The position numbers were made by a program, and so were the translations under genes. Shown in pieces: positions 46,088 to 57,180 of a stretch of DNA of 60,000 nt. Source of the stretch: Cryptomeria japonica. Lineage: Eukaryota > Streptophyta > Pinopsida > Cupressales > Cupressaceae. Below the pieces are notes generated by a model, which saw nothing but the letters and a program-made list of their open reading frames with translations, was not told where the DNA came from and searched no databases. The DNA is taken from the NCBI RefSeq assembly GCF_030272615.1, contig NC_081408.1, positions 618,696,476 through 618,756,475 on the forward strand. The letters run 5' to 3'. The first letter of the stretch is position 1, and the number at the start of each line of letters is the position of its first letter.

Positions 46088-47285
46088 TGTAGCGTCATAA
46101 AATTGACCCTTACAATTTTGGCCGTATTTTAGGCCCTCACATTTGCGATTGCATCTAACTACTAAATTGGGACCCCTTTTTGCATCATCATTCCAGATAT
46201 TCATCCCGTATTAGCCTTGATATTACCTCATGACCCTATCTAGGCCACATAATAGGGCATGACAGGGGTGTGGCACCCCTGTCCCCCTTGGACAGGAGGC
46301 CCCTGTCCCCCCTCTTTAGGTGGCCCTAAGATAGGTCCATCTGACCCTTGATCCCAATTTTTCTTTCAAGATTTTATCTCCCCAATATCGGCCCTCAGTG
46401 AGATGAAAAATAATTCTCTTAGGCATGTATAACAAGGAGATTCAATTTCCTCATTTCATATACAAGGATATAAAAAATTCAAGAGGAAGGTCTTCATTAT
46501 CGTCATCAAGCATTCAAGTCTTCAAGCATCCATCAAGTTCTCTACTTCATGTGTCTTCTTCATTCATCCATTGGAGAAACATTACAACATTCATTTGCAA
46601 GCATGTGTGTGTTAGGGTTGTCATGTTACATGCCATTTCATACAACATTTGTGATTACATTCAAGAAGCAAAGTAACCATTAACATTAAATTGCAGATCT
46701 AGAAGGTATACATTTCCATTATTTATATTTAAGCATTTGCAATTACCTTCTTTCAAGGTTTATTCCTCAACTGAGGTTTAACTAAGACAAACCCCTATCC
46801 AAAAACCTTCTTCCCTTCTTTTGTGTGTGTAGGTTGTAGGTGCATAGCTGTAATTGCAAATTTAGGCTTCATTTGCAGAGACGAAAAACCCTTTTCGTTT
46901 CACAGATTTTTTAGAGGACCAAGTACACTTTCAACCTAGTCCCAACAACTTTTCTCCAAATTTGCAAGGCAGATCCGTATTAATCTAAATACCTCAGATC
47001 TGAAGTTACAATGCGATCCCAAATCGGTAGCTCCTTATTTCACCCATTTTATCTTCATTTCCTGCATAGTCAACAAGTCAATTCTTCTGCTTACAAAAGA
47101 GGGTAAATTGCATTTCACCCTTGCAATTCACTTAGTATTTATATCCTTATTCACTCTAGGATTTGGATCTAGTGAATTGAACCCCTCTTTTGAATGTAGA
47201 TTATCTCCTAAGTGAAAATCATCCTAGTGATTTCCTTTCTCTCTCCTAGGTGGGGAAACACTAGGGTTCAATTTTCCACTTTACA
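46088..47285 (+). repeat. Solo gypsy LTR with TGTTG target duplication
   Basis: 1,198 bp from TGTAGCGTCATAAAATTG to CACTTTACA, flanked by TGTTG at 46083-46087 and 47286-47290. No PBS or internal region is attached. It contains GGTGTGGCACCCCTGTCCC near 46266, with self-complementary GGGGTG/CACCCC. Its start resembles the LTR start of the second gypsy element. Confidence 0.92.
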
Positions 47286-47730
47286 TGTTGTTATGATGTG
47301 TGGTGGTGACATTGAGTATATAGTATTTCAAGAAGGTGACACTACTGGAAGCTAAAATATGCATGAAATAGTATTTAAGAGTCTTTATGGGAGAACTCTC
47401 CATATTTATCTACTTTTAGAGATGATGGCTTGTGGTTCTAAATTTGATATCTATGTTTCATGGATGTTGCATTATTATTTTTGAAGCCCACAATAATCCA
47501 TGTGTTAAAGTTTCTTGTTGAAGTTTGTTGAGAGTGAGGTTGTCTATCAAGACTAGTTCATAGAATGATCCATAGTATTAGTTCATGTGTTGTGGCTTGG
47601 AGTACATGTTCATATTATTTGTGCAATATTATAGTTCAAAATTCAAGTGTTGTCTTTCTCTACAAGTGAAGTTATGTTGTTCTATTGTTCAACATTATCA
47701 TTTGTAAATGTTATTAGGTTTCCACAATCC

Positions 47731-47940
47731 ATGCTAATGTTTAATAATTGCTTCTAGATTTGATTGTGTGTACCAATTTTTAACATCAACATTTCTAATC
47801 ACACTCTATGATTCATCATCAGAATGAGTAGAAAAATCAAGGAGATGAAAGATGATGAATCACGAAGTGTGATTCGAAATGTTGATGTTAAAAATTGGCA
47901 CACACAATCAAATCCAAAAGGAATTATTGAACATTATCAT
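47731..47940. repeat. Long inverted repeat, 90-bp arms, 30-bp loop
   Basis: The arm 47731-47820 and the reverse complement of 47851-47940 agree at 80 of 90 positions without a gap. The loop is 47821-47850. The central 30 bp of the arms around TTTTTAACATCAACATTTC are nearly perfect. The RNA from either strand would fold into a hairpin. It could be a foldback or MITE-like element, or a locus giving small RNAs. A 61-codon frame over the second arm is not supported as a gene. Confidence 0.9.
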
Positions 47941-48928
47941 TTATGTTGGTCTCTGGCTAACTCAATTGGTTCATCTTGTTTGGATTATACTATTTTGATC
48001 AAGATATGATTTTGATGTTGAGTTAATGTGTTGTTATGGGTCTTAATGTGGCACGTGAATATATTATTTAGGTAATTTTTATTGGATAATGTTTTTGGGT
48101 TGACTGGTTAATGTGTTTTATTGTTTATCTGCATGGTTTGTTATATGTTGACCTTGAAGGGTGTGTTGTTGTGTCCAGTTTGTTGGAATGAACTTAGGAA
48201 GACATGTTGTGATGTATTTGGGTCCCCTTTATCTCCTAAAGTGGACCACATTTAGCACATTTGCTCGTGGTGGAAGACTTTGTATAAATTATATACTATG
48301 TTTATTGGTGACCTAGTTGAGATTTTTGGTGTATAAGATGGTATATAAATAAATGTGTGGATGTGTGATATTTTGTGTGAATTGATTGAATGTGATTTGG
48401 AAGTATATGTGGGAAGCAAAACTGTAAATATCATTTTTTGATGATTTTTTATGATCATATCTTTTAGTATGACAAAGTTTCAAGAATAGTTTCATGATCA
48501 GAAGATATTATTCATTTCAATTAATCATTCCTCTATGCCTACCAAAAGATAGTGAGTCTTTTTGGCAACTTGCGTAGATTTGTATCTTACCTTGGGATCA
48601 TGCATCTTAGTTTGCAAGTCTATTGTATCTTTCCCTAAGGTTGTGTACCTTATCCTGGAAGTCCAAATTAGGAGTAGTGAGATTCCTTCACCTTGTTCCT
48701 AAAACATTGTATTCAATTATTCATAAAGAGTATGATTCATTGTGGTTTCACCCATATTGGGTTTTGCACATGAACATTAGGTGTTCTTGTGTTTGGTGTT
48801 TGTTGCTTCATCTTTCATTGGTGTTTAGTATGTTAAATTTTATTGATAAGTGTTTCTGATTGAAAAAGTTTAAGGATTTTCTCAAGACTGGTTCATGCCT
48901 CTCTTAGTCTTGTGGTGTGATCAACAAT

Positions 48929-48940
48929 TTGTATTAGAGC
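48929..48940 (+). promoter_or_regulatory. Decayed primer binding site of copia 3
   Basis: TTGTATTAGAGC, two changes from TTGGTATCAGAGC-type sites after one lost base, lies directly after the LTR end and 45 bp before a gag ATG. Confidence 0.6.
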
Positions 48941-48984
48941 AAGTTTCTTCTAGAAAAATCTTAACCGCTTGAGGAAAGTTTGAG

Positions 48985-49106
48985 ATGGCGCAAGATAGTG
49001 GTCAAAAGATACCAAAGTTTGGTGGGTCAAATTACTCCTTTTGTAAGGAGTGGATGGAATATTCATTGGATTCAATGTCGTTTGGAGTATGGGAAGTTGT
49101 TAAGGA
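48985..49106 (+). pseudogene. gag start of copia 3
   Basis: ATG at 48985, then MAQDSGQKIPKFGG and SNYSFCKEWMEYSL and VWEVV, the usual copia Gag opening (a K-x-F/L-x-G-x-N-Y motif followed by a W-x-x-x-M-x-x-x-L). It is cut by the copia 2 insertion at 49107 and resumes at 55734 after the AAGGA duplication. Confidence 0.8.
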
Positions 49107-50165
49107 TGTTAGGTCTCGGAGACAACTGAGAGGAGGGGGTGAATCAGTTGTCTAACAAATTCAAACCAAAAACAATTAAACCAACTTAATGCTTAATACT
49201 GGTAAACCAGTCTAATATGCCAGTAGACAGTTTTAATAGTTAATTGCAATACCAGTAAGGATTAATGCATGAAACAAAAGGAAAAAGTCATCCACAACAC
49301 ATAACACCAATATTTGTATGCGGAAACCCTGTAAGGGGAAAAACCACGGTGGGAAACGTTACCCACAATCAGATGATACTACTGCAAATAGTAAGTGTAT
49401 ACAAATGGGGTCTAGACATGCAGAAAGGCCAAGCGCCTAGAGCTCACTACTCAATCACAAAATGGGAGTCACACTGACTACAATTGGATGGTTAAATCCA
49501 ATAAGAATGTACTGCTCAAAATAGCATCTTCATATACTGGATTCAATACCGGTGTAGTTCTGATTGTCTTCACAAAAACCCTCCTTCAATCTTCAAAAGA
49601 TGTTTGCATGTATAGATCTGCTTATTCTTGCATATACCTTCACATGATACTTTTTCACATTTTTCACATTCGATCTTACAAATAAGATCTTACATTTATA
49701 CCATACCTTAAGACCAATTTTAGTAGGTCGGCTCTAAAGGATAATACAATAAAATTATTTACAAATTAATTAATACCCAATGCAATAACCGATTCACCAT
49801 GTTGGCTTAATGCATTTACAACAATAATAAGTCATCTTCATAGCGTGTCATGCTGATCTAAAAAAGATAAACCTGCCAGTGTAACTTGGACCTATTTGCC
49901 GGTAACAGCAAATATGCAAATACGATATACCAATAAATAAAACTCCAAGACAAGGTGTCCACACGATGTCTTCAATATAGCCAAGTGTTTTCCATGCCCT
50001 TCCAAGTTCCGGTGATCATTATATCCTGTCGGTGTACCAGATACCGGTGACTGTGTATAAGTCACTTGCTTGTCAGTGAATGTTGCTAATACTCCAAAGT
50101 GCCAGAGTTGATAAGTGTTTAGTAGGTGTTGACATCAATGACAAAACCATACCAAAATACCAACA
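49107..50165 (-). repeat. 3' LTR of copia 2
   Basis: 1,059 bp, TGTTAGGTCTC to TACCAACA on plus. Perfect 10-bp hairpin AGACAACTGA/TCAGTTGTCT (49120-49129 and 49144-49153), block GGGAAAAACCACGGTGGG near 49337 and GTGTTGACATCAATG at 50126. Confidence 0.93.
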
Positions 50166-50180
50166 ATCTCCCCCTTTGGC
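50166..50180 (-). promoter_or_regulatory. Polypurine tract of copia 2 in a stem-loop
   Basis: The minus strand reads GCCAAAGGGGGAGAT beside the 3' LTR. Arms at 50126-50140 and 50180-50194 (CATTGATG core) pair at 14 of 15 positions across it. Confidence 0.88.
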
Positions 50181-50546
50181 ATTGATGGCAACACAAGATG
50201 GAAAAACCATCAAAGTGCCAAAACAGAAATGCCAAATACCAAAACCCAACAATCTCCCAAAAAGAGATCATAACCAGAAATCAAAATACAGATACAGAGA
50301 GTAATAGTCTCTCCCAAATAACAATCTCTCCCCCTGGGAGCAACATGTGTTTTCCTTGTGTTTTTCCATACCAATCTCTCCCCCTTTGACATCAAATGCC
50401 AAATTTATTACCAAGCCAAGTTCATATACAAAATACCAATCAATTTAGTATACCAGCTACTCCCCATGAGAAGTAGCTTCCTCATCAAAGCCAGAGTAAA
50501 AAGATTTCTCTATTAATTCTATCGGTTGATGACAAACATCAACTTC
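50181..50546 (-). other. 3' untranslated region of copia 2
   Basis: About 370 bp with no coding between the pol stop and the polypurine tract. Further purine tracts on minus at about 50328-50336 and 50377-50384 (AGGGGGAGAG and AAAGGGGGAG) could act as secondary primers. Confidence 0.55.
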
Positions 50547-53500
50547 CTAAGTCTCTACCGGTGGGGGTATGACCCCAAGCTGGTCTCTGAGATATTCAAA
50601 TGTCTCCTTAGGCAGAGGTTTAGTAAAGATATCTACAATATGCTCTTTAGTATTCACATAAACTAGTTTTATTTCCTTTGCTTCAACATTTTCCCTTAGA
50701 AAATTTAGTTTGATAGAAACATGTTTGGTTTTAGAATGAAATACCGGATTCTTAGATATATCAATTGCTGCAGTGTTATCACAATAGATAGTAATAGGTT
50801 CCTTGCATTTTACCTTTATGTCTTTCAACATTTGCTTAAGCCATAGTACCTGTGTACAATTAGTTGTTGCTACAACATATTCTGATTCTGCTATTGATAA
50901 AGATGTACAACTTTGTTTCTTACTCAACCAAGAAACTAGTATGTTTCCAAGAAAGAATGCTCCGCTGGTGGTGCTTTTTCTATCATCCACATCTCTTGCC
51001 CAATTTGCATCTATGTATGCACATAATTCAAAGTTTTCATCTCTAGGATACCATAATCCAAGATTTATAGTGCCTTGTAAGTACCAGAAAATCCTTTTTA
51101 CTATTGATTCATGATTTTCTCTGGGATTACTCTAAAATCTTGAAACAATACATACTGCATTCATAATATCAGGTCTGGTTTGTGTCAAATACGGTAAACC
51201 TCCTATCATAGATTTGTATCTAGTTGGATTAACAGGTGTAGATTCATCCCTTAGTGATAGTTTGTCATTTGTAGGCATAGGTGTGCTTACCGGTTTAGAG
51301 TTCTCCATCCCAAATTTCTTTAGTAACTCTTTTAAGTACTTGTATTGACTCAAGAATATACCTTTATCAGTCTGTGAAATCTACAATCCTAAAAAGAATT
51401 TTATTTCTCCAATCATAGACATTTCAAATTTTTGCTGCATTTTAATAGAACATTCTTTACATAATCCATCTTCTCCTCCAAAGATTATATCATCAACAAA
51501 AACTTCTATAACCAAGATGTCATCATTAGTCACTTTGTAATATAAATTGTTGTCTGCATTACCTTTAGAAACACCAATCTTCAAAAGATACTTATCCAAT
51601 CTTGCATACCAAGCTCTTGGAGCTTGCTTCAATCCATACAAAGCTTTTCTTAACCTGCAAACCATATCTTTGTTATCTGTTAAAGAAAATCCATCAGGTT
51701 GTTCAATGTAAACTTCTTCTTCAAGATCTCCATTCAAAAATGCACATTTAATATCCATTTGATATACTTTGTAGTTCTTATGTGCTGCAAAAGACAAAAA
51801 TAATCTGACTGCCTCAATTCTAGCTACCGGTGCAAAGGTTTCATTGTAATCAATTCCTTCTTTCTGAGAATATCCCTCACACACTAGTCTTGCTTTATTT
51901 CTGATAACCTTACCATCTTCATTAAGTTTGTTTCTGAATACCCATTTGGTTCCAATTACATTTTTATCTTCACATGCCTCATTAACTGATGATGGTTCAA
52001 TTTGAGAAATAAGACATACCTCTTCATTTGCCAATCTTCCTCTTGTCATAACTCCTTTATACTTGTTTCCAATTATCTAATCTTCAAAATGATTCAGTCT
52101 TACATACTAGGGTGTCTTTGTTTGTTGTTGTTCCTCAGTTACTGTGGAATTTTCAAATGATATCGGTGTAACTGAATCTTCATTCTGTACTGGTGGATTC
52201 AGTGTAGGTTCATTTGTCAAAATTTCTGTTGCCGGTTCAGAGTCTATATACCTTGAAGTTCCTCTGAATTGTTCATCAATCTTTACATTTGTACTTTCAA
52301 CAATTTTCTGCAATCTTTTATTAAAACATCTATATGCCTTGCTCTTAGATGAATAACCAAGAAATATTCCTTCATCACTTCTAGGATCAAATTTGCCAAT
52401 ATACTCATCTCTTCTAATATAGCATTTACTTCCAAAAATTATGAAATATTTAAGAGTAGGAGTAATACCAAACCATAGTTCATGAGGGGTCTTACCGGTT
52501 TCACCTTTGATCTGAACTTTGTTGAATGTATAGACCGTTGTACTGACTGCCTCTCTCCAATATACACGTGGTAGGTTTTCTTCTGATAACATACTTCTTG
52601 CTGCATCCAAGATAGTTTTGTTTTTCCTTTCAACAACTCCATTCTGTTGTGGTGTCCAAGGTGCTGATAGTTGTCTTCTGATTCCATTTACTTCATAGAA
52701 TGTATTAAATTCCTTAGATGTAAATTATCCTCCTTGATCTAATCTTAGACATTTGATTTTCTTACCGGTTTCATTTTCTACCATAGCTTTGAACAGTTTG
52801 AAATTTCCAAGTGCTTCTGATTTTTCTCTGAGAAAAGTAACCCAACACATTCTAGAATTGTCATCAATGATTAGCATGAAATATCTATCACCTTGCAAGC
52901 TTTTAGTTCTAGCTGGACCACATAAATCAATATGAATTAAATCAAGAGCATTATTGGATTTTTCTGGAATACTTTTGAAACTAGCTCTAACTTGTTTTCC
53001 AAATTGACATTCCTTACATACTGTATTGTGAGGTTTGACAATTTTAGGTAAATCTCTAACTACCTTTATAGTACTGAATCTCATCATGCAATCAAAGATT
53101 ACATGACAGAGTCTCTTATGCCATAGCCAATTTTCATCAATATGTGCAATTAAGCATGTCTTTTTATTGTTATTCAAATGAAAGATATTACCTCTAGTCT
53201 GATTACCGGTTGCGATTTCCAAACTAGTTCTATTCATGATTTTGCATTTTCCATTTTTGAATTGTAACTGAAATCCTTTCTCAACTAATTGACCAACACT
53301 CAAAAGATTATGCTTTAATCCTTCAACATAGTAAACATTGTCAGTGTTATGCTTACCATCAAGAGATATTGTACCCTTACCTTTGATCAAACAAGCTTTA
53401 TCATCTCCAAATCTTACTAAGCCTCCATTGTATTCTTGAAAGTTCAAGAATTTACCTTTATCTCTTGTCATATGATGTGAGCATCCTGAATCAATGATCC

Positions 53501-54617
53501 ACTCATCCTTTACTTCAACTTTAGCTGCCAAGGTCTGTTCTATCATTTGAGTAATAGGTGTCGGTTGATCTTCTGTTATAGCAACAAAAACCCATCCATT
53601 GTTTGTCGGATCCTCATTAGAATCATCAGTCACTCCTTCATCAGCAATGTAACAAGATTTGTCTTTATTCTTCTTAAATCTGTATCTTTGATATTCAGGG
53701 TTAGGCTTGTATGTTCTTCTAGCTTCTTCTCTTAGTCTAGCATGTCTATCAGGGCATCTTGAAGCCATATGACCAATCTTATTGTAGTTAAAACATTTAA
53801 AGGGTGCTTTACCTTCATACTTACTTCCAACTGGACCTTTAGGCATTTTCCTTGCAAATAGTGCTTCAAGTTCTTCAAGTTCTTCATTTTCTTTCCTGCT
53901 TTCTTCAAGTTCTCTTGCGTAAAAGGATTTCCAATCAGATTTTTCAAATGATGGTGCAGATGATGTTGATGATTTAAAGGCTAAATCTGTCTTTATAGTA
54001 GCAACAGGACCAAATTCTTCAATTTCAAAAGCTGAAAGTTTTCCAATCAATGTGTCCCTAGTTATTGATGTATTAAGCATTGTTCTTAACTCATTTATAG
54101 TGGTGACTTTCATTTTATATGCCGGTGGAAATCCTCTTAAAACTTTTGAAACAATTTCATCCTCACTTAAGGTTCCTCCAAAATATTTAATACCCAAAAC
54201 AATCTCATTTACTCTGTCCATAAAAGCAGAAATCCTTTCATCTTCTTCCATTTTCAAATGTTCATACCTAACCCGGAAGCTTTCAAGTTTTGCAATTTTG
54301 ACTGTGGAATCTCTTTCATTCAGTGTTTGCAAATGATCCCAAAAAGCTTTAGCAATAGACCTATCTGATAGTCCCATGATTTTCTAATCAGATAATGCGC
54401 TCAAAAGTGCTTCTCTTGCTTTGCAATCATTTTCTTCATCTTTAGTCAAGTTAGGTGGATTGGGCTGACTCTGAGTAGGAGCAGTATAACCATTCTTTGT
54501 AACATCCCAGATGCCCTTTCCAATGCAATTTAGATGTGTCTCCATTCTGATCTTCCATATGCCATAGTTGGTTCCATCAAGTTTAGGACTGTCCTTCCTG
54601 AAATAGTTAGTAGACAT
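50547..54617 (-). pseudogene. gag-pol polyprotein of copia 2, one frame, six stops
   Basis: ATG at 54617 to the stop at 50547 in one minus frame, about 1,356 codons, with no frameshift. Gag starts at KLDGTNYGIW. The zinc knuckle near 53790 reads CFNYNKIGHMASRC, its second Cys changed to Tyr. Protease IIDSGCSHHMT is near 53490, integrase zinc region WLWHKRLCHVIFDC near 53120, core DLIHIDLCGPA near 52940 and NGVVERKNK near 52640, [20 protein letters not shown] near 51620 and [10 protein letters not shown] near 51490, RNase H DDRKSTTSGAF near 50985 and DNTAAIDISKN near 50780. In-frame stops: 54384 (TAG), 52725 (TAA), 52107, 52077, 51381 and 51132 (all TAG). Confidence 0.95.
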
Positions 54618-54658
54618 TGGATCTCCTCAAGCTGTTAAACTTCTATAAAAGAGGACTA

Positions 54659-54671
54659 GGCTCTGATACCA
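54659..54671 (-). promoter_or_regulatory. Primer binding site of copia 2
   Basis: The minus strand reads TGGTATCAGAGCC, initiator tRNA-Met type, two bases from the 5' LTR. Confidence 0.93.
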
Positions 54672-54673
54672 AT

Positions 54674-55733
54674 TGTTAGGTCTCAGAGACAACTGAGAGA
54701 GGGGGTGAATCAATTGTCTAACAAATTCAAACCAAAAACAATTAAACCAACTTAATGCTTAATACCGGTAAACCAGTCTAATATGTTGGTAGACAGTTTT
54801 AACAATTAATTGCAATATCGGTAAGGATTAATGCATGAAACAAAAGGACAAAGTCATCCACAACACATAACACCAATATTTGTACGTGGAAACCCTGTAA
54901 GGGGAAAAACCACGGTGGGAAACCTTACCCACAATCAAATTATACTACTGCAGATCGAAAGTGTATGAAAATGGCGTCTGCACATGCAGAAAGGCCAAGC
55001 ACCTAGAGCTCACTGCTCAATCACAAAATGGAAGTCACACTGACTACAATTGGATGGTTAAATCCAATTAGAATGTACTGCTCAAAATAGCATCTTCATA
55101 TGCTAGATTCAGTACCGATGTAGTTCTGATTGTCTTCACAAAAACCCTCCTTCAATCTTCAAATGATGTCTACATGTATAGCTCTGCTTATTCTCGCATA
55201 TACCTTCACACAATACTTTTTCACATTTTTCACATTTGATCTTACAAATAAGATCTTACATTTATACCATACCCTAAGACCAATTTTAGTAGGTCGGCTC
55301 TAAAGGATAATACAATAAAATTAATTTTAAAATTAATTAATACCCGATGCAATAACCGATTCACCATGTCAGCTTAATGCATTTACAACAATAATAAGTC
55401 ATCTTCATAGCGTGCCATGCTGATCTAAAAAAGATAAACCTACCAGTGTAACTTGGACCTATTTGCCGGTAACAGCAAATATGCAAATACAAATATACCA
55501 ATAAACAAAACTCCAAGACAAGGTGTCCACATGATGCCTTCAACATAACCAAGTGTTTTCCATGCTCTTCCAAGTACCGGTGATCATTATATCTTGTCGG
55601 TGTACCAGATACCGGTGACTGTGCATAAGTCACTTGCTTGTCGGTGAATGTTGTTGATACTCCAAAGTGCCAGAGTTGATAAGTATTTAGTAGGTGTTGA
55701 CATCAATGACAAAACCATACCAAAATACCAACA
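54674..55733 (-). repeat. 5' LTR of copia 2
   Basis: 1,060 bp, matching 49107-50165 throughout. The hairpin at 54687-54696 and 54710-54719 has one G-to-A change that a U-G pair would tolerate in RNA. Many differences from the 3' copy are C/T or G/A at CCGG, CAG or CG sites. Confidence 0.93.
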
Positions 55734-55738
55734 AAGGA

Positions 55739-56290
55739 TGGTTATACTCCTCCAACTAGTGGACTTCTATTCTAGTTGAGATCAATTTGCATGAAAATAG
55801 TGACAAGGAAAGAAGCACAATTATCAATGGTTTGAGTGATTTAGTGCTCTTGAAGGTCATGTAATGCAAGACTATAAAGGAAATTTGGGAGAATATAGGT
55901 AGAATTTATGAAGGAGATCAAAATATCAAGCAAGTCAAGATGTAGAATCTAAAGTATAAGTTTGAGAATCTGATGTTTTTTGAAGATGAGAACATTGATA
56001 GTTACCTACACTGAGTGAATAAGATAGTAAGTGCAATCAAAGGTATTGATAGAACTATGGAAGAAAATGAGGTTGTGAGAAAAGTAATGAGGACAATGCC
56101 TAGATCATATAGACCTAAGCTATATGCTATTTCTCTAAAAGTAATAATATGGATATGTGTACCTTAGATCAGCTCTAAGGATCAATCTCCACCTTTGAGA
56201 TATTAGAATCTAAAGATCAGCACAATATTTTAGAAGGAAACTATATTAAAAGATCCAATTTTGACATAAGAAATGAGGATGTTAGAAAAA
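55739..56290 (+). pseudogene. gag continuation of copia 3
   Basis: After the insertion the Gag frame reads KDGYTPPTSG, shifts near 55775, then continues with INGLSDLVLLKV, IKEIWENIGRIYEGD, LKYKFENLMFFEDENIDSYL and ENEVVRKVMRTMPRSYRPKLYAI, the copia Gag core order. Stops near 55861, 55942 and 56013. It ends near 56290 without protease or integrase, so copia 3 is truncated. Confidence 0.8.
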
Positions 56291-57180
56291 ATTCTATTCT
56301 AACATGATTTTTTTTTCTATTTTGGGTTCAAAATGCACAGTGTTTCAAAACAAATTGTTTTTCAAAATATAGTGTGTTTCAAAACATAGTATGTTTTAAA
56401 ACATATTGTATTTCAAAATATGCTTTGTTACACAACACATTGTATTTTTTAACCTTTATTTCACAACATATATCCAACCCATGTGTTTATAAACTCAACA
56501 TAGCTAGATTTACATTTCAATTTGCAAAAATCTTGTTGTTGATAGTATTGGGTAAACTAGATAGCTTATGCACATTATAGGATATAAAACATGGTGTGTT
56601 TTAATATACACATGCAAAAATGGTATCATGTTGTGAATTTACCTTGCTAGAAAGAGACTAATGTGTTTGCAATATACCCTCTCCTCTCTTAAACTATTAT
56701 TATAATTATTGCAACACTTTCTTTGTAGCATCATCGATCCATTCATCCCTTTCAGCTTCTAAGATTATTGGAGCTATAGAAGTAGGTGTCTTTGGTGGTG
56801 ATCTTCTAAGAGGATAGTAAGGAATTCTTTCAGAAGAATGGGATGATGGAGATTTTTACACCTTAGTTGACTTATATACAATGATGCAAAATGATTAATG
56901 GCTTTAAGATGATTGAGATCGATTATTGTAGACATAGTTCTTCAAATAATTCCCATACCCCATCTTTAATAGCCACTTTTATCATATTAGCCTACTCAAG
57001 GACTTCATATATCTTACCTATGATAGATATAGTTTCTTCATTTAGACCTCTTATATGTTGTAGGAGGATGACTCTTCTACAATATCTTCCTACAATATAG
57101 TCTTTATTTAAACTCTTCCTACAATAACTCTTTGTAGGTGATAATGACCCAAGGTTCAACTTGATCTCCATATAATGGAA
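56291..57180. other. AT-rich intergenic sequence with short repeats
   Basis: No gene recognised. From 56332 to 56455 TGTTTCAAAACA-like palindromic words recur about every 17-20 bp. TCTTCCTACAATAT-like words occur near 57085-57125. Open frames here are short and featureless. Confidence 0.5.

Larger units (their letters stand above)
45989..48926 (+). repeat. LTR of old copia element (copia 3), interrupted
   Basis: It starts TGTTAGCAATATGAG with ATCATTGATGTCAACCTG about 20 bp further, like the copia 1 LTR start, and ends GTGATCAACA before a decayed primer site. A gypsy solo LTR (46088-47285) lies inside, leaving about 1.7 kb. A long hairpin is at 47731-47940. The C-rich U5 hairpin of the other LTRs is not evident here. 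The start is well supported by similarity, but unity of the whole stretch as one LTR is inference. Confidence 0.55.
49107..55733 (-). mobile_element. Complete Ty1/copia element (copia 2)
   Basis: 6.6 kb on minus, with LTRs 54674-55733 (5') and 49107-50165 (3'), PBS, single-frame gag-pol, polypurine tract and perfect AAGGA duplication (49102-49106 and 55734-55738). It was inserted into the gag of copia 3. The LTRs differ at roughly 6-7% by eye over the first 300 bp. Confidence 0.96.

Noticed and set aside
47824-48009. 61-codon frame over the second hairpin arm
   Set aside because: No domain. The sequence is explained by the inverted repeat.
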